Assembly: GCA_025357755.1 (NCBI GenBank)
Contig: JANXOP010000136.1
Location: forward strand, 1 to 40,564
Reading direction: 5' to 3'
DNA length: 40,564 nt
Source: Kofleriaceae bacterium
GTDB lineage: Bacteria > Myxococcota_A > Polyangia > Haliangiales > Haliangiaceae
Shown: positions 31,776 to 39,617 of the stretch, piece by piece
Layout: every line of letters begins with the position of its first letter
Position numbering within the stretch: position 1 is the first letter of the stretch
Notes under the pieces: model-generated
Databases searched by the model: none
Seen by the model: only the letters and a program-made list of their open reading frames with translations
What the model was told of the DNA's origin: nothing
Made by a program: the position numbers and the translations under genes

Positions 31776-33497
31776 TCAGGTCGAAGCAGGCTCGACGAGG
31801 CCGCGCAGCTCGTACGTCATCACCGGCTCGCCACGACCCTTGACCGTGATCTCGCGGATGGGGACGGTGATGCACGCGTGCTTCACCAGCTCGTTAGTCT
31901 CGGCGCTGATCAGCACGTCCACGCCGAGCTCCTTGGTGCTGCTCTCGAGCCGCGACGCGAGGTTCACGGCGTCGCCGATCACCGTGTATTCCATGCGCGC
32001 CTCGCTCCCGATGTTGCCGGCGACGACGACCCCGGTGTGGATCCCGATCCCGGTCCGCAGCGGGGTCACGCCACGCGCGACCAGCCGCGTGTTGAGCTCG
32101 GCGAGCGCCACGCGCATGCGCACCGCGGCACGCGCGGCACGCACGGCATCGTCAGGCTTGGAGACCGGCGCGCCGAAGACCGCCATGATCGCATCGCCGA
32201 TATACTTGTCGACCACCCCGTCCTCCTCCATCACGATCGTCACCATCTCGGTGAAGTATTCGTTCAACAGCCCGACGAGCGCCTGCGCATCGTTCATCTG
32301 TTCCGAGATCGAGGTGAAGCTCCGGATGTCCGAAAACAGGATCGTGACCGTGAGGGTCTCGCCACCCAGCTGCACCTTGCCGCTCATCAGGTGCTCCATC
32401 ACGGTCTGCGTCATGTACTTGCCGAAGGTGGTGCGGAGCTTGTCACGCTCCTTGAGACCATCGACCATCATGTTGAACGCCGCGGCGAGATCTTCGAGCT
32501 CGTCGCCGGTCCGCAGGACGTCGACCTTGACGTAGTCCTGGTGCTCGAGCCGCTTCACCGCGCGATTGACGCTCGAGATCGCGCGTGACATCACACCGGC
32601 CAATCGGGCGCCGAGCGTGATCGAGAGCACCGTGACTGCGCCGAGCACGAGCAAGGCAAGCAGCCGGTTGTGGCGCACGATGTCTCGGACGTCGGTGAAG
32701 TCGAGCGCGATGATCGCGCCGTACGCTCCTTGCCGGCCTTGCATCGAAGGCGGCGTGATCCGGGCGAGCGCCCAATCGCGCCCGCCGATGCCGACCAACG
32801 TCGGCGCCTGGATCGCACTCGCGGCGCCGGCAGGAAATTTCGTGGTCGTACCGAGCAGGCGGGCGTTCCCGCTCGCTGGCGTTCCGAGCTCGGGTGCGAA
32901 GAACGCGAGCTCGACCCCGATCTTCTGTTGCACTTCGTTCAGGTAGTCTGCATCGAGCGGCAGGCAGGCCATCACGATGCCGATCTGGTCCACGCGCCGC
33001 GCCGCGACGAACGCCGGAAACGCGCCGGCCTCGCTCTCGCAACCCTTCGCGGTGACGCCATGAAACGGACGGTCTGGGTTGAGCCCGGCGAGCTCCGGAA
33101 TCTGCGCCGTCGACGCCCACGGATGGTCGACCTCGGTCGCGGCAAACTGCTGCCCTACCGCATCGAAGAACACGAAATCGATGTGGGGATAGGCCGAGTG
33201 AAAGATCGTGCCGAGCTTCGTGACGGTGGCTGCATCGCGGTGCACGAGAGCCTCGCGAACCTCGGCTTGTGACGCGAGTTGCTCCACGATCGTCGCGAGG
33301 TTGCGCAGGTCATCCGACAGCTCGAGACCGAAACCATGCACGGCATCGGGAACGCGATCGTTGACCTGAGCGATCACCTGCCGCTCCATGATCCACGACA
33401 GCACCGGTAACGCCGCGAGCATGACGATCGCGGACAACGCGACGATCGCTGTGAGCTTCCTGCGAACCGTCGTGAGGCGAAATCGCATGGGCGCCAT
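31776..33497 (-). CDS. Membrane class III adenylate/guanylate cyclase with extracytoplasmic sensor and HAMP
   Basis: The 573-residue protein has a transmembrane helix at about 13-35, a periplasmic sensor domain (about 38-275, dCache/CHASE-like), a second helix (about 278-298), a HAMP linker (about 299-350) and a C-terminal cyclase domain (about 383-560). Metal-binding Asp390 (L-F-S-D-I-R) and Asp435 (Y-I-G-D-A), Lys431 before it, Asp509 (V-I-G-D-A-V-N) and Arg516 of N-L-A-S-R-L-E are all present. The catalytic set is complete, and Lys431 with Asp509 is the usual adenylate-type pair. ATG at 33497 or 33488 may be used. The signal sensed is unknown. It may supply cAMP to a cNMP-domain protein such as the G6PDH fusion in this window, which is inference. 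Confidence 0.94.
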   Translation of the reverse strand: MAPMRFRLTTVRRKLTAIVALSAIVMLAALPVLSWIMERQVIAQVNDRVPDAVHGFGLELSDDLRNLATIVEQLASQAEVREALVHRDAATVTKLGTIFHSAYPHIDFVFFDAVGQQFAATEVDHPWASTAQIPELAGLNPDRPFHGVTAKGCESEAGAFPAFVAARRVDQIGIVMACLPLDADYLNEVQQKIGVELAFFAPELGTPASGNARLLGTTTKFPAGAASAIQAPTLVGIGGRDWALARITPPSMQGRQGAYGAIIALDFTDVRDIVRHNRLLALLVLGAVTVLSITLGARLAGVMSRAISSVNRAVKRLEHQDYVKVDVLRTGDELEDLAAAFNMMVDGLKERDKLRTTFGKYMTQTVMEHLMSGKVQLGGETLTVTILFSDIRSFTSISEQMNDAQALVGLLNEYFTEMVTIVMEEDGVVDKYIGDAIMAVFGAPVSKPDDAVRAARAAVRMRVALAELNTRLVARGVTPLRTGIGIHTGVVVAGNIGSEARMEYTVIGDAVNLASRLESSTKELGVDVLISAETNELVKHACITVPIREITVKGRGEPVMTYELRGLVEPAST

Positions 33498-33552
33498 CAC
33501 GCTAACTCGGAAAGCTCTCCGCCTGCGAGTCGCGGACGCCAATGCCTGGCGC

Positions 33553-34203
33553 TTACGAGCTCGGAGGTGTCCACGCGACGAAGTTCGGAAGATCGTCGCC
33601 AAGTCCGGGACAGCTGAAGCTACCGGTGACGTCCACCGTCGTGCCGGAGGCGCTCGGGAGCGTGCACGAATAGGTGCCGGTGAGTGCCGTCCCCTCGGTG
33701 ACGTGAACCGTGCAGCCGTCGCCAGCCGCGTACCTACGACCGGCAACTACCGCGTCGCTGCTCGGGGAGAACGCTCCCTCTGCACGGTAATCGCCAGCAC
33801 CGTGGTACGGCGGCGCGATGTAGACGTCGAGCCGGCTGCGGCTTCGGGTCGGATCTGCTCCGTCCACCGTGAACGAGGAGTGAACGAGCTCGGTCAACTC
33901 GATCTCGAGGCCTTGCTTACCGTCGCGAAAGTTCCAGTTTTCACAGCCGTAGATCAGGACATTGTCGAGCCTCCAGGTAGGCACGTACGGGGTGAGTCGC
34001 GTGTCGAGCGTTACCTGTTCCGCACCCGAGACCGTCGCGCTCACGAACGTGTGCTCCGCGCCGTCGGCGCTATCGGTCTTGCCCTCCCCGGGCGTCGGTT
34101 GCGGAATCTGGCCGTGACCGTCTTGCGCGATGCCCGGTTCGGTCGCACACGCGAGCAGCCCCAAGCCGAGGGCGCTGATCAAAGTGACACATGAATTCGT
34201 CAT
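33553..34203 (-). CDS. Lipoprotein of unknown function
   Basis: The 216-residue product has lipobox L-L-A-C (Cys19), then A-T-E-P-G, the same residues that follow the lipid Cys of the astacin-like lipoprotein in this window. The mature protein has a linker with P-Q-P-T-P-G-E-G-K-T-D and then a beta-rich domain with V-T-L-D-T-R-L, I-Y-G-C-E-N-W-N-F and a Cys pair (C-T-V-H-V and Y-S-C). I recognise no family. It is probably a secreted Ig- or C2-like domain. The ATG at 34203 is the only start that gives a signal peptide. A 149-base gap to the next coding candidate follows upstream. Confidence 0.78.
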   Translation of the reverse strand: MTNSCVTLISALGLGLLACATEPGIAQDGHGQIPQPTPGEGKTDSADGAEHTFVSATVSGAEQVTLDTRLTPYVPTWRLDNVLIYGCENWNFRDGKQGLEIELTELVHSSFTVDGADPTRSRSRLDVYIAPPYHGAGDYRAEGAFSPSSDAVVAGRRYAAGDGCTVHVTEGTALTGTYSCTLPSASGTTVDVTGSFSCPGLGDDLPNFVAWTPPSS

Positions 34204-34352
34204 GCGCGCCGAGAGAGCAAGCGCGATGCCGTCGATGGCGACGCGCTTGGAGGCGCCCGTGCCGCGGGTTGCGTCGCGGGCGCGACCCGACCGCCGAGGG
34301 TTGGCGCCTTCGGTGAGGGCTGGCGCCATCGCTCGACGTGCGCGTGTCGAGG
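34204..34352. other. Intergenic region without visible gene
   Basis: This gap between two minus-strand genes has no frame with protein-like composition and no clear hairpin. It presumably carries the promoter of the lipoprotein gene at 33553-34203. Confidence 0.35.
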
Positions 34353-34496
34353 TCAACGATGTGCGAGCGCGACCGCACGAATTCTGACGGCAGCTGGCGG
34401 CGCCTCGCCCGCGACTCGTGCGGTCTGCAGCGCGTTACCGAGCCACGCGAGATCGTCGAGCATGACCGTGAAGCTCGTGGTGAGGATCGGGTTCAC
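34353..34496 (-). CDS. Possible 47-residue small protein
   Basis: A short frame starts with GTG at 34496 and reads V-N-P-I-L-T-T-S-F-T-V-M-L-D-D-L, then A-W-L-G-N-A-L-Q-T-A and ends L-A-H-R. The composition is balanced and codon use is GC-ended as in the neighbours, unlike the Arg-rich shadow frames of this genome. It begins 13 bases after the stop of the 34510 gene. No Shine-Dalgarno is seen. It could be a genuine small protein or the remnant of a larger one. Confidence 0.3.
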   Translation of the reverse strand: MNPILTTSFTVMLDDLAWLGNALQTARVAGEAPPAAVRIRAVALAHR

Positions 34497-34509
34497 CGGC
34501 GGTTAGGAA

Positions 34510-35589
34510 TCAGTCCTCGTTCCATTGGCTGTGGGTGCGCGCGTTGCCGACGCCAACGGTGACACCAAAGAACAGCGCGCCCGCGACGTGCGTGGCATCG
34601 AACGAGATCACGAGGTCGCTCGGGGCCCAGCGGCCCTCCTCGAAGAAGGTGCCCTTGCGACGATAGTCGAGCCCGACGTTCCAGCCCGTATCGCGCGTGT
34701 TGCCGAGCGCGAATCGCGGGCCGCCGTGGATGCCCGCGACCTGGTGCTCGCCCGTGTGGCGATACGCGAACTGGACGGGGAGCGACCACGCGCGCGGGAT
34801 GCTCGGCCCGTACGCATCGAGCTCGACGCCACCCTCGAGCAGCCACATGTGCGGTTCGAACCGGACCTCGGAGCCGAGCTTCGCGGTGACGTCGTAGGCG
34901 GTATGATCGTCGCTCGTCGTGCCGACCGCACCGTCGAGCTCGAGCGATGGCCGGCCGTAGAACGCGTTCTGGTTGCGCGCGACGTACCGCAAGGAGCCAT
35001 CGATCAGACCGATCGCCGCGGGTGCGCGCGCCGGTGGATCGGGTTGCGTCGCGCGATCGAGCGCGAGCCGGCTCTCGACCGCGACTTCGTAACGCACGTC
35101 GGCGGGTGAAGGTGGCGGATACGAAGGCTGGATCCAGGCGAGCTCTTCATGCGTGAGCCCCGATGCGCGCGTCCACGCGACGAACCGCGGATCGTCGGCG
35201 AGCTCGTCGATGTAATCGTTGTGGTGATCGCGATCGAGGTCAGCCAGGAGCGCGGGGCCCGCGGTGGTCTCGACGAGATGAGCAACCGCACAGCGGACGC
35301 CGGTACGCGCGTCGAGGAACGTCGGCAACAGCCCGTGATCGGTCTCGCTGTCGGGGAACCGGCCGGCCGCGACGTAGGCCTCGAGGGCGTCGAGCAACTC
35401 GCCACGTCTCGCGCGCTCGGCCTGCGACAGGTGCGAGGCGTCGCGTTCGCGCAACCGGCGCGCGACATAACCGACGTGAGTCGCGACCCGCGTGCGGGCA
35501 TCGTCGTGCATGGTTGGCACCCGGCCGAACACGGCGACAAAGCTCTCGTCGCCGAGGCGTGGGTTGATGGTCTGAATCGGGCGCTTCAT
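34510..35589 (-). CDS. Hypothetical protein with helical N-terminus and beta-rich C-terminal half
   Basis: The protein has 359 residues from the ATG at 35589; an in-frame GTG at 35730 would add 47. I prefer 35589 because the upstream part is rich in Arg. The N-terminal part (about 1-150) is helical with many Arg, Glu and Asp. It includes D-R-D-H-H-N-D-Y-I-D-E-L and T-F-L-D-A-R-T-G-V-R-C. From about residue 180 the sequence has repeats of short strands with aromatic residues and Gly, as in outer-membrane or beta-barrel-like proteins: L-S-Y-V-A-R-N and G-L-D-Y-R-R-K-G. No signal peptide is apparent, which is odd for such a protein. I recognise no family. Confidence 0.7.
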   Translation of the reverse strand: MKRPIQTINPRLGDESFVAVFGRVPTMHDDARTRVATHVGYVARRLRERDASHLSQAERARRGELLDALEAYVAAGRFPDSETDHGLLPTFLDARTGVRCAVAHLVETTAGPALLADLDRDHHNDYIDELADDPRFVAWTRASGLTHEELAWIQPSYPPPSPADVRYEVAVESRLALDRATQPDPPARAPAAIGLIDGSLRYVARNQNAFYGRPSLELDGAVGTTSDDHTAYDVTAKLGSEVRFEPHMWLLEGGVELDAYGPSIPRAWSLPVQFAYRHTGEHQVAGIHGGPRFALGNTRDTGWNVGLDYRRKGTFFEEGRWAPSDLVISFDATHVAGALFFGVTVGVGNARTHSQWNED

Positions 35590-35752
35590 GTCCCCGTAGA
35601 CGTACGACCTCGTCCGATCGGGTGAAATATCGTACAGCGTGGTCCGAGATTTCTCCCACCGCCGGTGTTGTCGGTCCGCGAGGCGCGCGCGTACCCTCGC
35701 GTTTACGTTGAATCGCAGATTCGTTCGCACCGTCTAGGCACTTCGCACGCCC

Positions 35753-36592
35753 ATGCTGAGAACCCTGCTCCTCGCGTTCGCTGGTTGTGCGCAGGTCGCG
35801 CCACCGCGACCACCGCCATCGCCCCCTGTACCAGCTGCACGACCTGTCGGCGATCCGCTGGAGCTACGGCTCGACACTTCGCATCACGCGATCGAGGTCG
35901 GTACGGCCGATGCCGAGCTCGTCCGCCCGCACGTCGAGAAGATTCGCGGAATCTCCGGCGCCAAGCTCTGGGCGACCGCGAGCGACGCTGGCGTGACGGA
36001 GTTGCGTGCGGCCAACCTCGTCGTGAAGTATCGCGACTGGCTCGACGTGATGCACTGTGCGAACGTCTTGACCGATCCTGCCGGCGCGAGTCGACCTGCA
36101 CCACCGCCATTTCACGACGAGCCAGACTCGCCGTTGCTCGTACAGCTCGCCTTGCCAGCGGACAATGCGGGCATCGAATGGAGCGGCATCGAGTACCTCG
36201 AAGTCAATAACGCGACCGTGATCGCGAACGGAGATCCAGCGGTGGTCGCGAAGTCTCCGATCGTGAGTTGGGTCGGCCACCTCGGCACTCGCGAGCGCGT
36301 CGAGCATCTTGTCAGCGAGCTCCAGCTCGGCGGAGGCTGCGCCGTTCCAGACGCCGAGCTCGTAGCCTTGGCGAGCTGGATCGAACGCGATCGGAATGCG
36401 ATGATCGAGCTCGATGTCGTACTCGTCGGCGAGTCCGATCGGTTCGACGCACTCGTGCGGAGGATCGGTGGCCGCGAGGTGGGTCCCACCGGCTTGCACA
36501 TCATCTGGATTCGACGCGAGGCGCTACCCGCAATCGCCGGGCAACGCGATGTCCGTCAACTTTCGTTTCATCACGACGCCGACCTGACCTGA
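35753..36592 (+). CDS. Lipoprotein of unknown function
   Basis: The 279-residue protein has a short signal with lipobox A-F-A-G-C (Cys12) and a Pro-rich linker (P-P-R-P-P-P-S-P-P). The mature part has an alpha/beta look, with L-R-L-D-T-S-H-H and V-L-V-G-E-S-D-R-F-D-A-L-V-R-R-I-G-G. Two Cys lie in the middle (M-H-C and G-G-G-C). I recognise no family. It is divergent from the 34510 gene (163 bases between starts) and convergent with the ligase gene, whose stop is 5 bases away. The residue after the lipid Cys is Ala, which should give outer-membrane sorting. Confidence 0.8.
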   Translation: MLRTLLLAFAGCAQVAPPRPPPSPPVPAARPVGDPLELRLDTSHHAIEVGTADAELVRPHVEKIRGISGAKLWATASDAGVTELRAANLVVKYRDWLDVMHCANVLTDPAGASRPAPPPFHDEPDSPLLVQLALPADNAGIEWSGIEYLEVNNATVIANGDPAVVAKSPIVSWVGHLGTRERVEHLVSELQLGGGCAVPDAELVALASWIERDRNAMIELDVVLVGESDRFDALVRRIGGREVGPTGLHIIWIRREALPAIAGQRDVRQLSFHHDADLT

Positions 36593-36597
36593 ACGCC

Positions 36598-38556
36598 TCA
36601 CGCGCGCTTTGCCTTTGTAGGCTTCGCCCTGCGGGCCCGCTCGATGATCGCGAGGAACGCGGCCTCGTCGAGACACTCGGTCCCGTACTGCTTGGCCTTT
36701 TGCGACTTGCTCGAGCCCGACGCGGGGTCGGCCATCACGAGGTAATTCAGCTCCTTCGTGACGCCCGAGAGCAGCGTGCCGCCGCAAGACTCGACGAGCT
36801 GCTCGAGCTCCTTGCGTGGCCGCGCGAGCGCACCGGTGAAGCAGAACGTCCTGCCGGCGAGCGGCCCGGCGTTGGCCTTGTTGACCGGCACGACGCCGGC
36901 CGCGATCAAGCGCGCGATCTCGGCCTTGCGCTGCTGGATGCCATCCGCGATCGCCTTGCCCTTCGCGCGGCCGACGCCGGGTAGCCCGGCGAGCTCGGCC
37001 TCCTTGGCTGCCTGAACCTTTTCAATCGAATCGAAACCCGCCGCGACGAGCGTCTTCGCGGACTGCAAGCCGAAGTTCTCGATGCCGAGCGCGGCGAGGA
37101 ACTTCGGCAACGACAGCGGCAGCGTCGCCCGGAGCTGCGCGAGGACCTTCTGCGCGATCACCATGCCGCGACGCTCGAGCTTGGCGATCTGCTCGGGCTC
37201 GAGCTTGTACAGATCCGCCGGCTCGCGGACGAGCTTGGCCTCGACGAGCTGGGTGATCAGCTTTTCACCCCAGTCGAGCACGCCGATCGCGTCGACCCAG
37301 TTCTGGATCCGACCCTCGACCAGCGCGGGGCACTCGCGGTTGCGGCACGCCAGGTATTCGCCAACCTTGTCGAGCTTCGACTTGCAGACGCCGCACGTGG
37401 TCGGGGGCTTTGCGAGCTTGCCCTTCTTGGTGACGACCTCCTCGATGTACGGGATGACGTCGTTTCGACGCGAGACCAGCACCTTGTCGCCGATGCCGAT
37501 GCCGAGCTCCGCGATGTTGCTCGCATTGTGCAGCGATGCGCGCCGCACGGTGGCGCCCGCAAGCTCGACGGGCTCGACGACGCCGATCGGCGAGACCCGG
37601 CCCGACGAGCCGGTGTCCCAGATGATATCGATCAGCGTGGTGACCTTCGCCTGCGACGCGAACTTGAAAGCGACCGCCGCGCGCGGCCGGTTGCCGAGCT
37701 CGCCCAGCATGTGCTGCACGTGAACGTCGTGCGCGCGGACGACCAGGCCATCGATCTCGTAGTCGAGCTTGGCGCGCCGGCTCTTCGCGTACTCCTGGTG
37801 TAGAGCGATCGCGCCAGCGAGGTTGGTCGCCTTGCTGTTCGGCACGGATAGCCCCAGTGCCGTCAGCCGCTTGAACTTCTTGGATTCGTCGCTGAGCTCC
37901 TCGCCTTCGAGATCGTAGAACAGCACGGAGAGGTGCTCGCAACCGGCGCCATCGAAGCGCTTGCTGGTGCCCGAGGCCTGGTTGCGCGGGTTCGCCGCCC
38001 CCGGGAAGGCCTTCTTCAGATCCGACAGTTTGAGGATGATCTCGCCACGCACGGTCACCGATACCGGGCTCTTCAACTGATGCGGCACACCTTTCATGCG
38101 GCGGGCATTGGAGGTGATCCGCTCGCCGATTTCACCGTCACCGCGCGTGATGGCGTCGGTCAGCTTGCCTTTGTCGTACGTCACGGCAAGCGAGAGACCG
38201 TCGAGCTTCTCGGTGACGAACAAGTTGTTCGTGATGCCGGTGAGCTTGGCCTTGGCGCCGAGCTCGTCGCAGCGCGCGGCCCACGCGCGGAACTCGCCCT
38301 CGTCGACCGCCTTGTTGAGCGAGCCCATCGGGATGGCGTGCCGCGCCTTGGCCCACGCGGTCACCGCGGCGGGTGAGCCGACCGACTGGAGGACTTCATG
38401 ATCGGGCGCGAGCGCGCGGAGCTGATCCTCGAGCGCGTCGTACGCTGCATCGCTGACGAGCGGCGTCGCGTTGTAGTAGGCGTCCTTGTACGTGCGCAGC
38501 TGTTTCGCGAGCGCCGCGATCGTCTTGGCGGGACTTGCGGCGGTGGGCTTCTTCAT
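36598..38556 (-). CDS. ligA: NAD-dependent DNA ligase, divergent
   Basis: The 652-residue enzyme seals nicks with NAD. In order, it has the N-terminal Ia region (about 15-80) and the adenylation motif E-K117-L-D-G with the catalytic Lys. The OB-fold segment S-G-R-V-S-P-I-G follows, then a four-Cys zinc finger (C-G-V-C and C-x-x-x-E-C-P), helix-hairpin-helix repeats (with L-P-G-V-G-R-A-K-G-K-A) and a C-terminal BRCT domain. It is divergent from the usual LigA: the Ia motif Y-H is Y27-Y28, and several conserved neighbours differ. So it may be a second, specialised ligase rather than the housekeeping one. ATG at 38556 is taken as start; GTG at 38559 is possible. Three 11-base repeats lie just upstream. 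Confidence 0.92.
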   Translation of the reverse strand: MKKPTAASPAKTIAALAKQLRTYKDAYYNATPLVSDAAYDALEDQLRALAPDHEVLQSVGSPAAVTAWAKARHAIPMGSLNKAVDEGEFRAWAARCDELGAKAKLTGITNNLFVTEKLDGLSLAVTYDKGKLTDAITRGDGEIGERITSNARRMKGVPHQLKSPVSVTVRGEIILKLSDLKKAFPGAANPRNQASGTSKRFDGAGCEHLSVLFYDLEGEELSDESKKFKRLTALGLSVPNSKATNLAGAIALHQEYAKSRRAKLDYEIDGLVVRAHDVHVQHMLGELGNRPRAAVAFKFASQAKVTTLIDIIWDTGSSGRVSPIGVVEPVELAGATVRRASLHNASNIAELGIGIGDKVLVSRRNDVIPYIEEVVTKKGKLAKPPTTCGVCKSKLDKVGEYLACRNRECPALVEGRIQNWVDAIGVLDWGEKLITQLVEAKLVREPADLYKLEPEQIAKLERRGMVIAQKVLAQLRATLPLSLPKFLAALGIENFGLQSAKTLVAAGFDSIEKVQAAKEAELAGLPGVGRAKGKAIADGIQQRKAEIARLIAAGVVPVNKANAGPLAGRTFCFTGALARPRKELEQLVESCGGTLLSGVTKELNYLVMADPASGSSKSQKAKQYGTECLDEAAFLAIIERARRAKPTKAKRA

Positions 38557-38570
38557 CACCGCGAATCATC

Positions 38571-38603
38571 GCCGGATCGAGGCCGGATCGACGCCGGATC
38601 GAC
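38571..38603. repeat. Three 11-base direct repeats upstream of the ligase gene
   Basis: GCCGGATCGA occurs three times at an exact 11-base period, starting at 38571, 38582 and 38593. The last copy ends about 46 bases from the ligase start and the first about 15. The spacing is close to one helical turn, which would place three identical faces on the same side of the DNA. It may be a regulator-binding array or a slippage product. Confidence 0.6.
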
Positions 38604-38734
38604 GGGACAATGGCTCCTTCCCAGTGCCCTACCCTGTCGAATCATACTGGTCGAGCCAATCGGCGCGCGCAAACCCGAGGTGGAGAGCACTCGCAAAGTC
38701 GACTGAGGGCGGTCATCCGTGCCTACTATTTGGC

Positions 38735-39031
38735 GTGCGCCTCATCATTGCCGCTTTGCTGCTGGCCGCCTGTCATCACGACGCGCTCCGCGAGGATCTC
38801 GATGTGTTCTGCAGCGCCGATGGCTTGAAGCACGCTGGTCCACTGAATGAGTTCGGACCCTGGTACGAGCCGAAGGTGAGCTCCGAGGTGATGAAGCACG
38901 AGCTCGATCACCTCAAGGACGGCACGCTCACGTTCATCCCCGAATGGAAGGCATTGATGACCAAGCACCTCGGCGAAGCGGGCATCGCGAGCTGCGCCAC
39001 GTTCGGAGCGATGTTCGAGAAGAAGCCTTAA
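38735..39031 (+). CDS. Small lipoprotein of unknown function
   Basis: The 98-residue product starts at GTG 38735 with a short signal ending in lipobox L-L-A-A-C (Cys13). The rest is charged, with L-R-E-D-L-D-V-F-C and E-L-D-H-L-K-D-G. It has two further Cys (F-C-S and S-C-A). I recognise no family. Upstream in-frame codons do not look protein-like and reach into the ligase promoter region. It could be a small periplasmic or outer-membrane protein. A 151-base gap with no gene follows, before the convergent BLUF gene. Confidence 0.65.
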   Translation: MRLIIAALLLAACHHDALREDLDVFCSADGLKHAGPLNEFGPWYEPKVSSEVMKHELDHLKDGTLTFIPEWKALMTKHLGEAGIASCATFGAMFEKKP

Positions 39032-39182
39032 CGCTGCTTACTCGGAATGGATTGAATCGGCCGCTGATCGACAACCACGACCCGTGCAACGATTGCTCCG
39101 AAGATGTCGCGTGCGATGCGTGCGTGCGTGATCGGAGAGCAAACGTGTCGCTACACGCCGGCCGGTCCTGAGCCCGTTCCGC

Positions 39183-39608
39183 TCAGCCGCGGTTGACGAT
39201 CGCGGCGGTCGCGACCAGCTCCTCGAGGAGGGCCAACGTCGCGTGACCGGAGCAGGCGAACGGGTTCAGCGTCGCCTTCTCGGAGTACTTGAGGAGCAAG
39301 GACGCGTTGACCTTCGCGATGTTGACGTGACCCATCGTCCATTGGCCGAATCGGCGCTCGGAGATCTCCTCGTAGGCGAGGATCCGGACGTGACGGTGGC
39401 GCTTGTCACCGACGATCGTGTTGTAGAGCTCGCAGACCTCGTCGCGGCCGCCCTCGAGGACCTGGACGAAGACTTCGTCGCTCATGCACAACATCCCGGT
39501 GATGCCGCGCGGCGGATTGTTCTTGCGCGATTGTTCGAGGATCGCGTCCAGGACGTCGGGGGTGAGCGGGACCGCCGCGCGGCTAGCGTAGAGACAGCGG
39601 ACGAGCAT
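39183..39608 (-). CDS. Stand-alone BLUF blue-light photoreceptor
   Basis: The 141-residue protein is a BLUF domain with a short C-terminal helical extension and no effector domain. It shows Tyr7 in L-Y-A-S-R, Asn31 in N-N-P-P-R-G-I-T-G-M-L, Gln49 in F-V-Q-V-L-E-G, and Trp90 with Met92 in F-G-Q-W-T-M. These correspond to AppA Tyr21, Asn45, Gln63, Trp104 and Met106 at exactly the same spacing (all offset by 14). So FAD binding and the light-dependent hydrogen-bond switch should be intact. It is probably a light sensor that acts on a separate partner. Its start has a Shine-Dalgarno that overlaps the stop of the folE gene, so the two are co-expressed. A role in controlling pterin synthesis or photolyase cofactor supply is inference. 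Confidence 0.94.
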   Translation of the reverse strand: MLVRCLYASRAAVPLTPDVLDAILEQSRKNNPPRGITGMLCMSDEVFVQVLEGGRDEVCELYNTIVGDKRHRHVRILAYEEISERRFGQWTMGHVNIAKVNASLLLKYSEKATLNPFACSGHATLALLEELVATAAIVNRG

Positions 39609-39613
39609 CTCGA

Positions 39614-39617
39614 CCTC
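39614..39617 (-). promoter_or_regulatory. Ribosome binding site of the BLUF gene, inside the folE stop
   Basis: On the minus strand, TGAGGTCGAGATG joins the folE stop codon TGA, a GAGG Shine-Dalgarno core and the ATG of the BLUF gene at five bases' distance. This indicates coupled translation. Confidence 0.65.
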
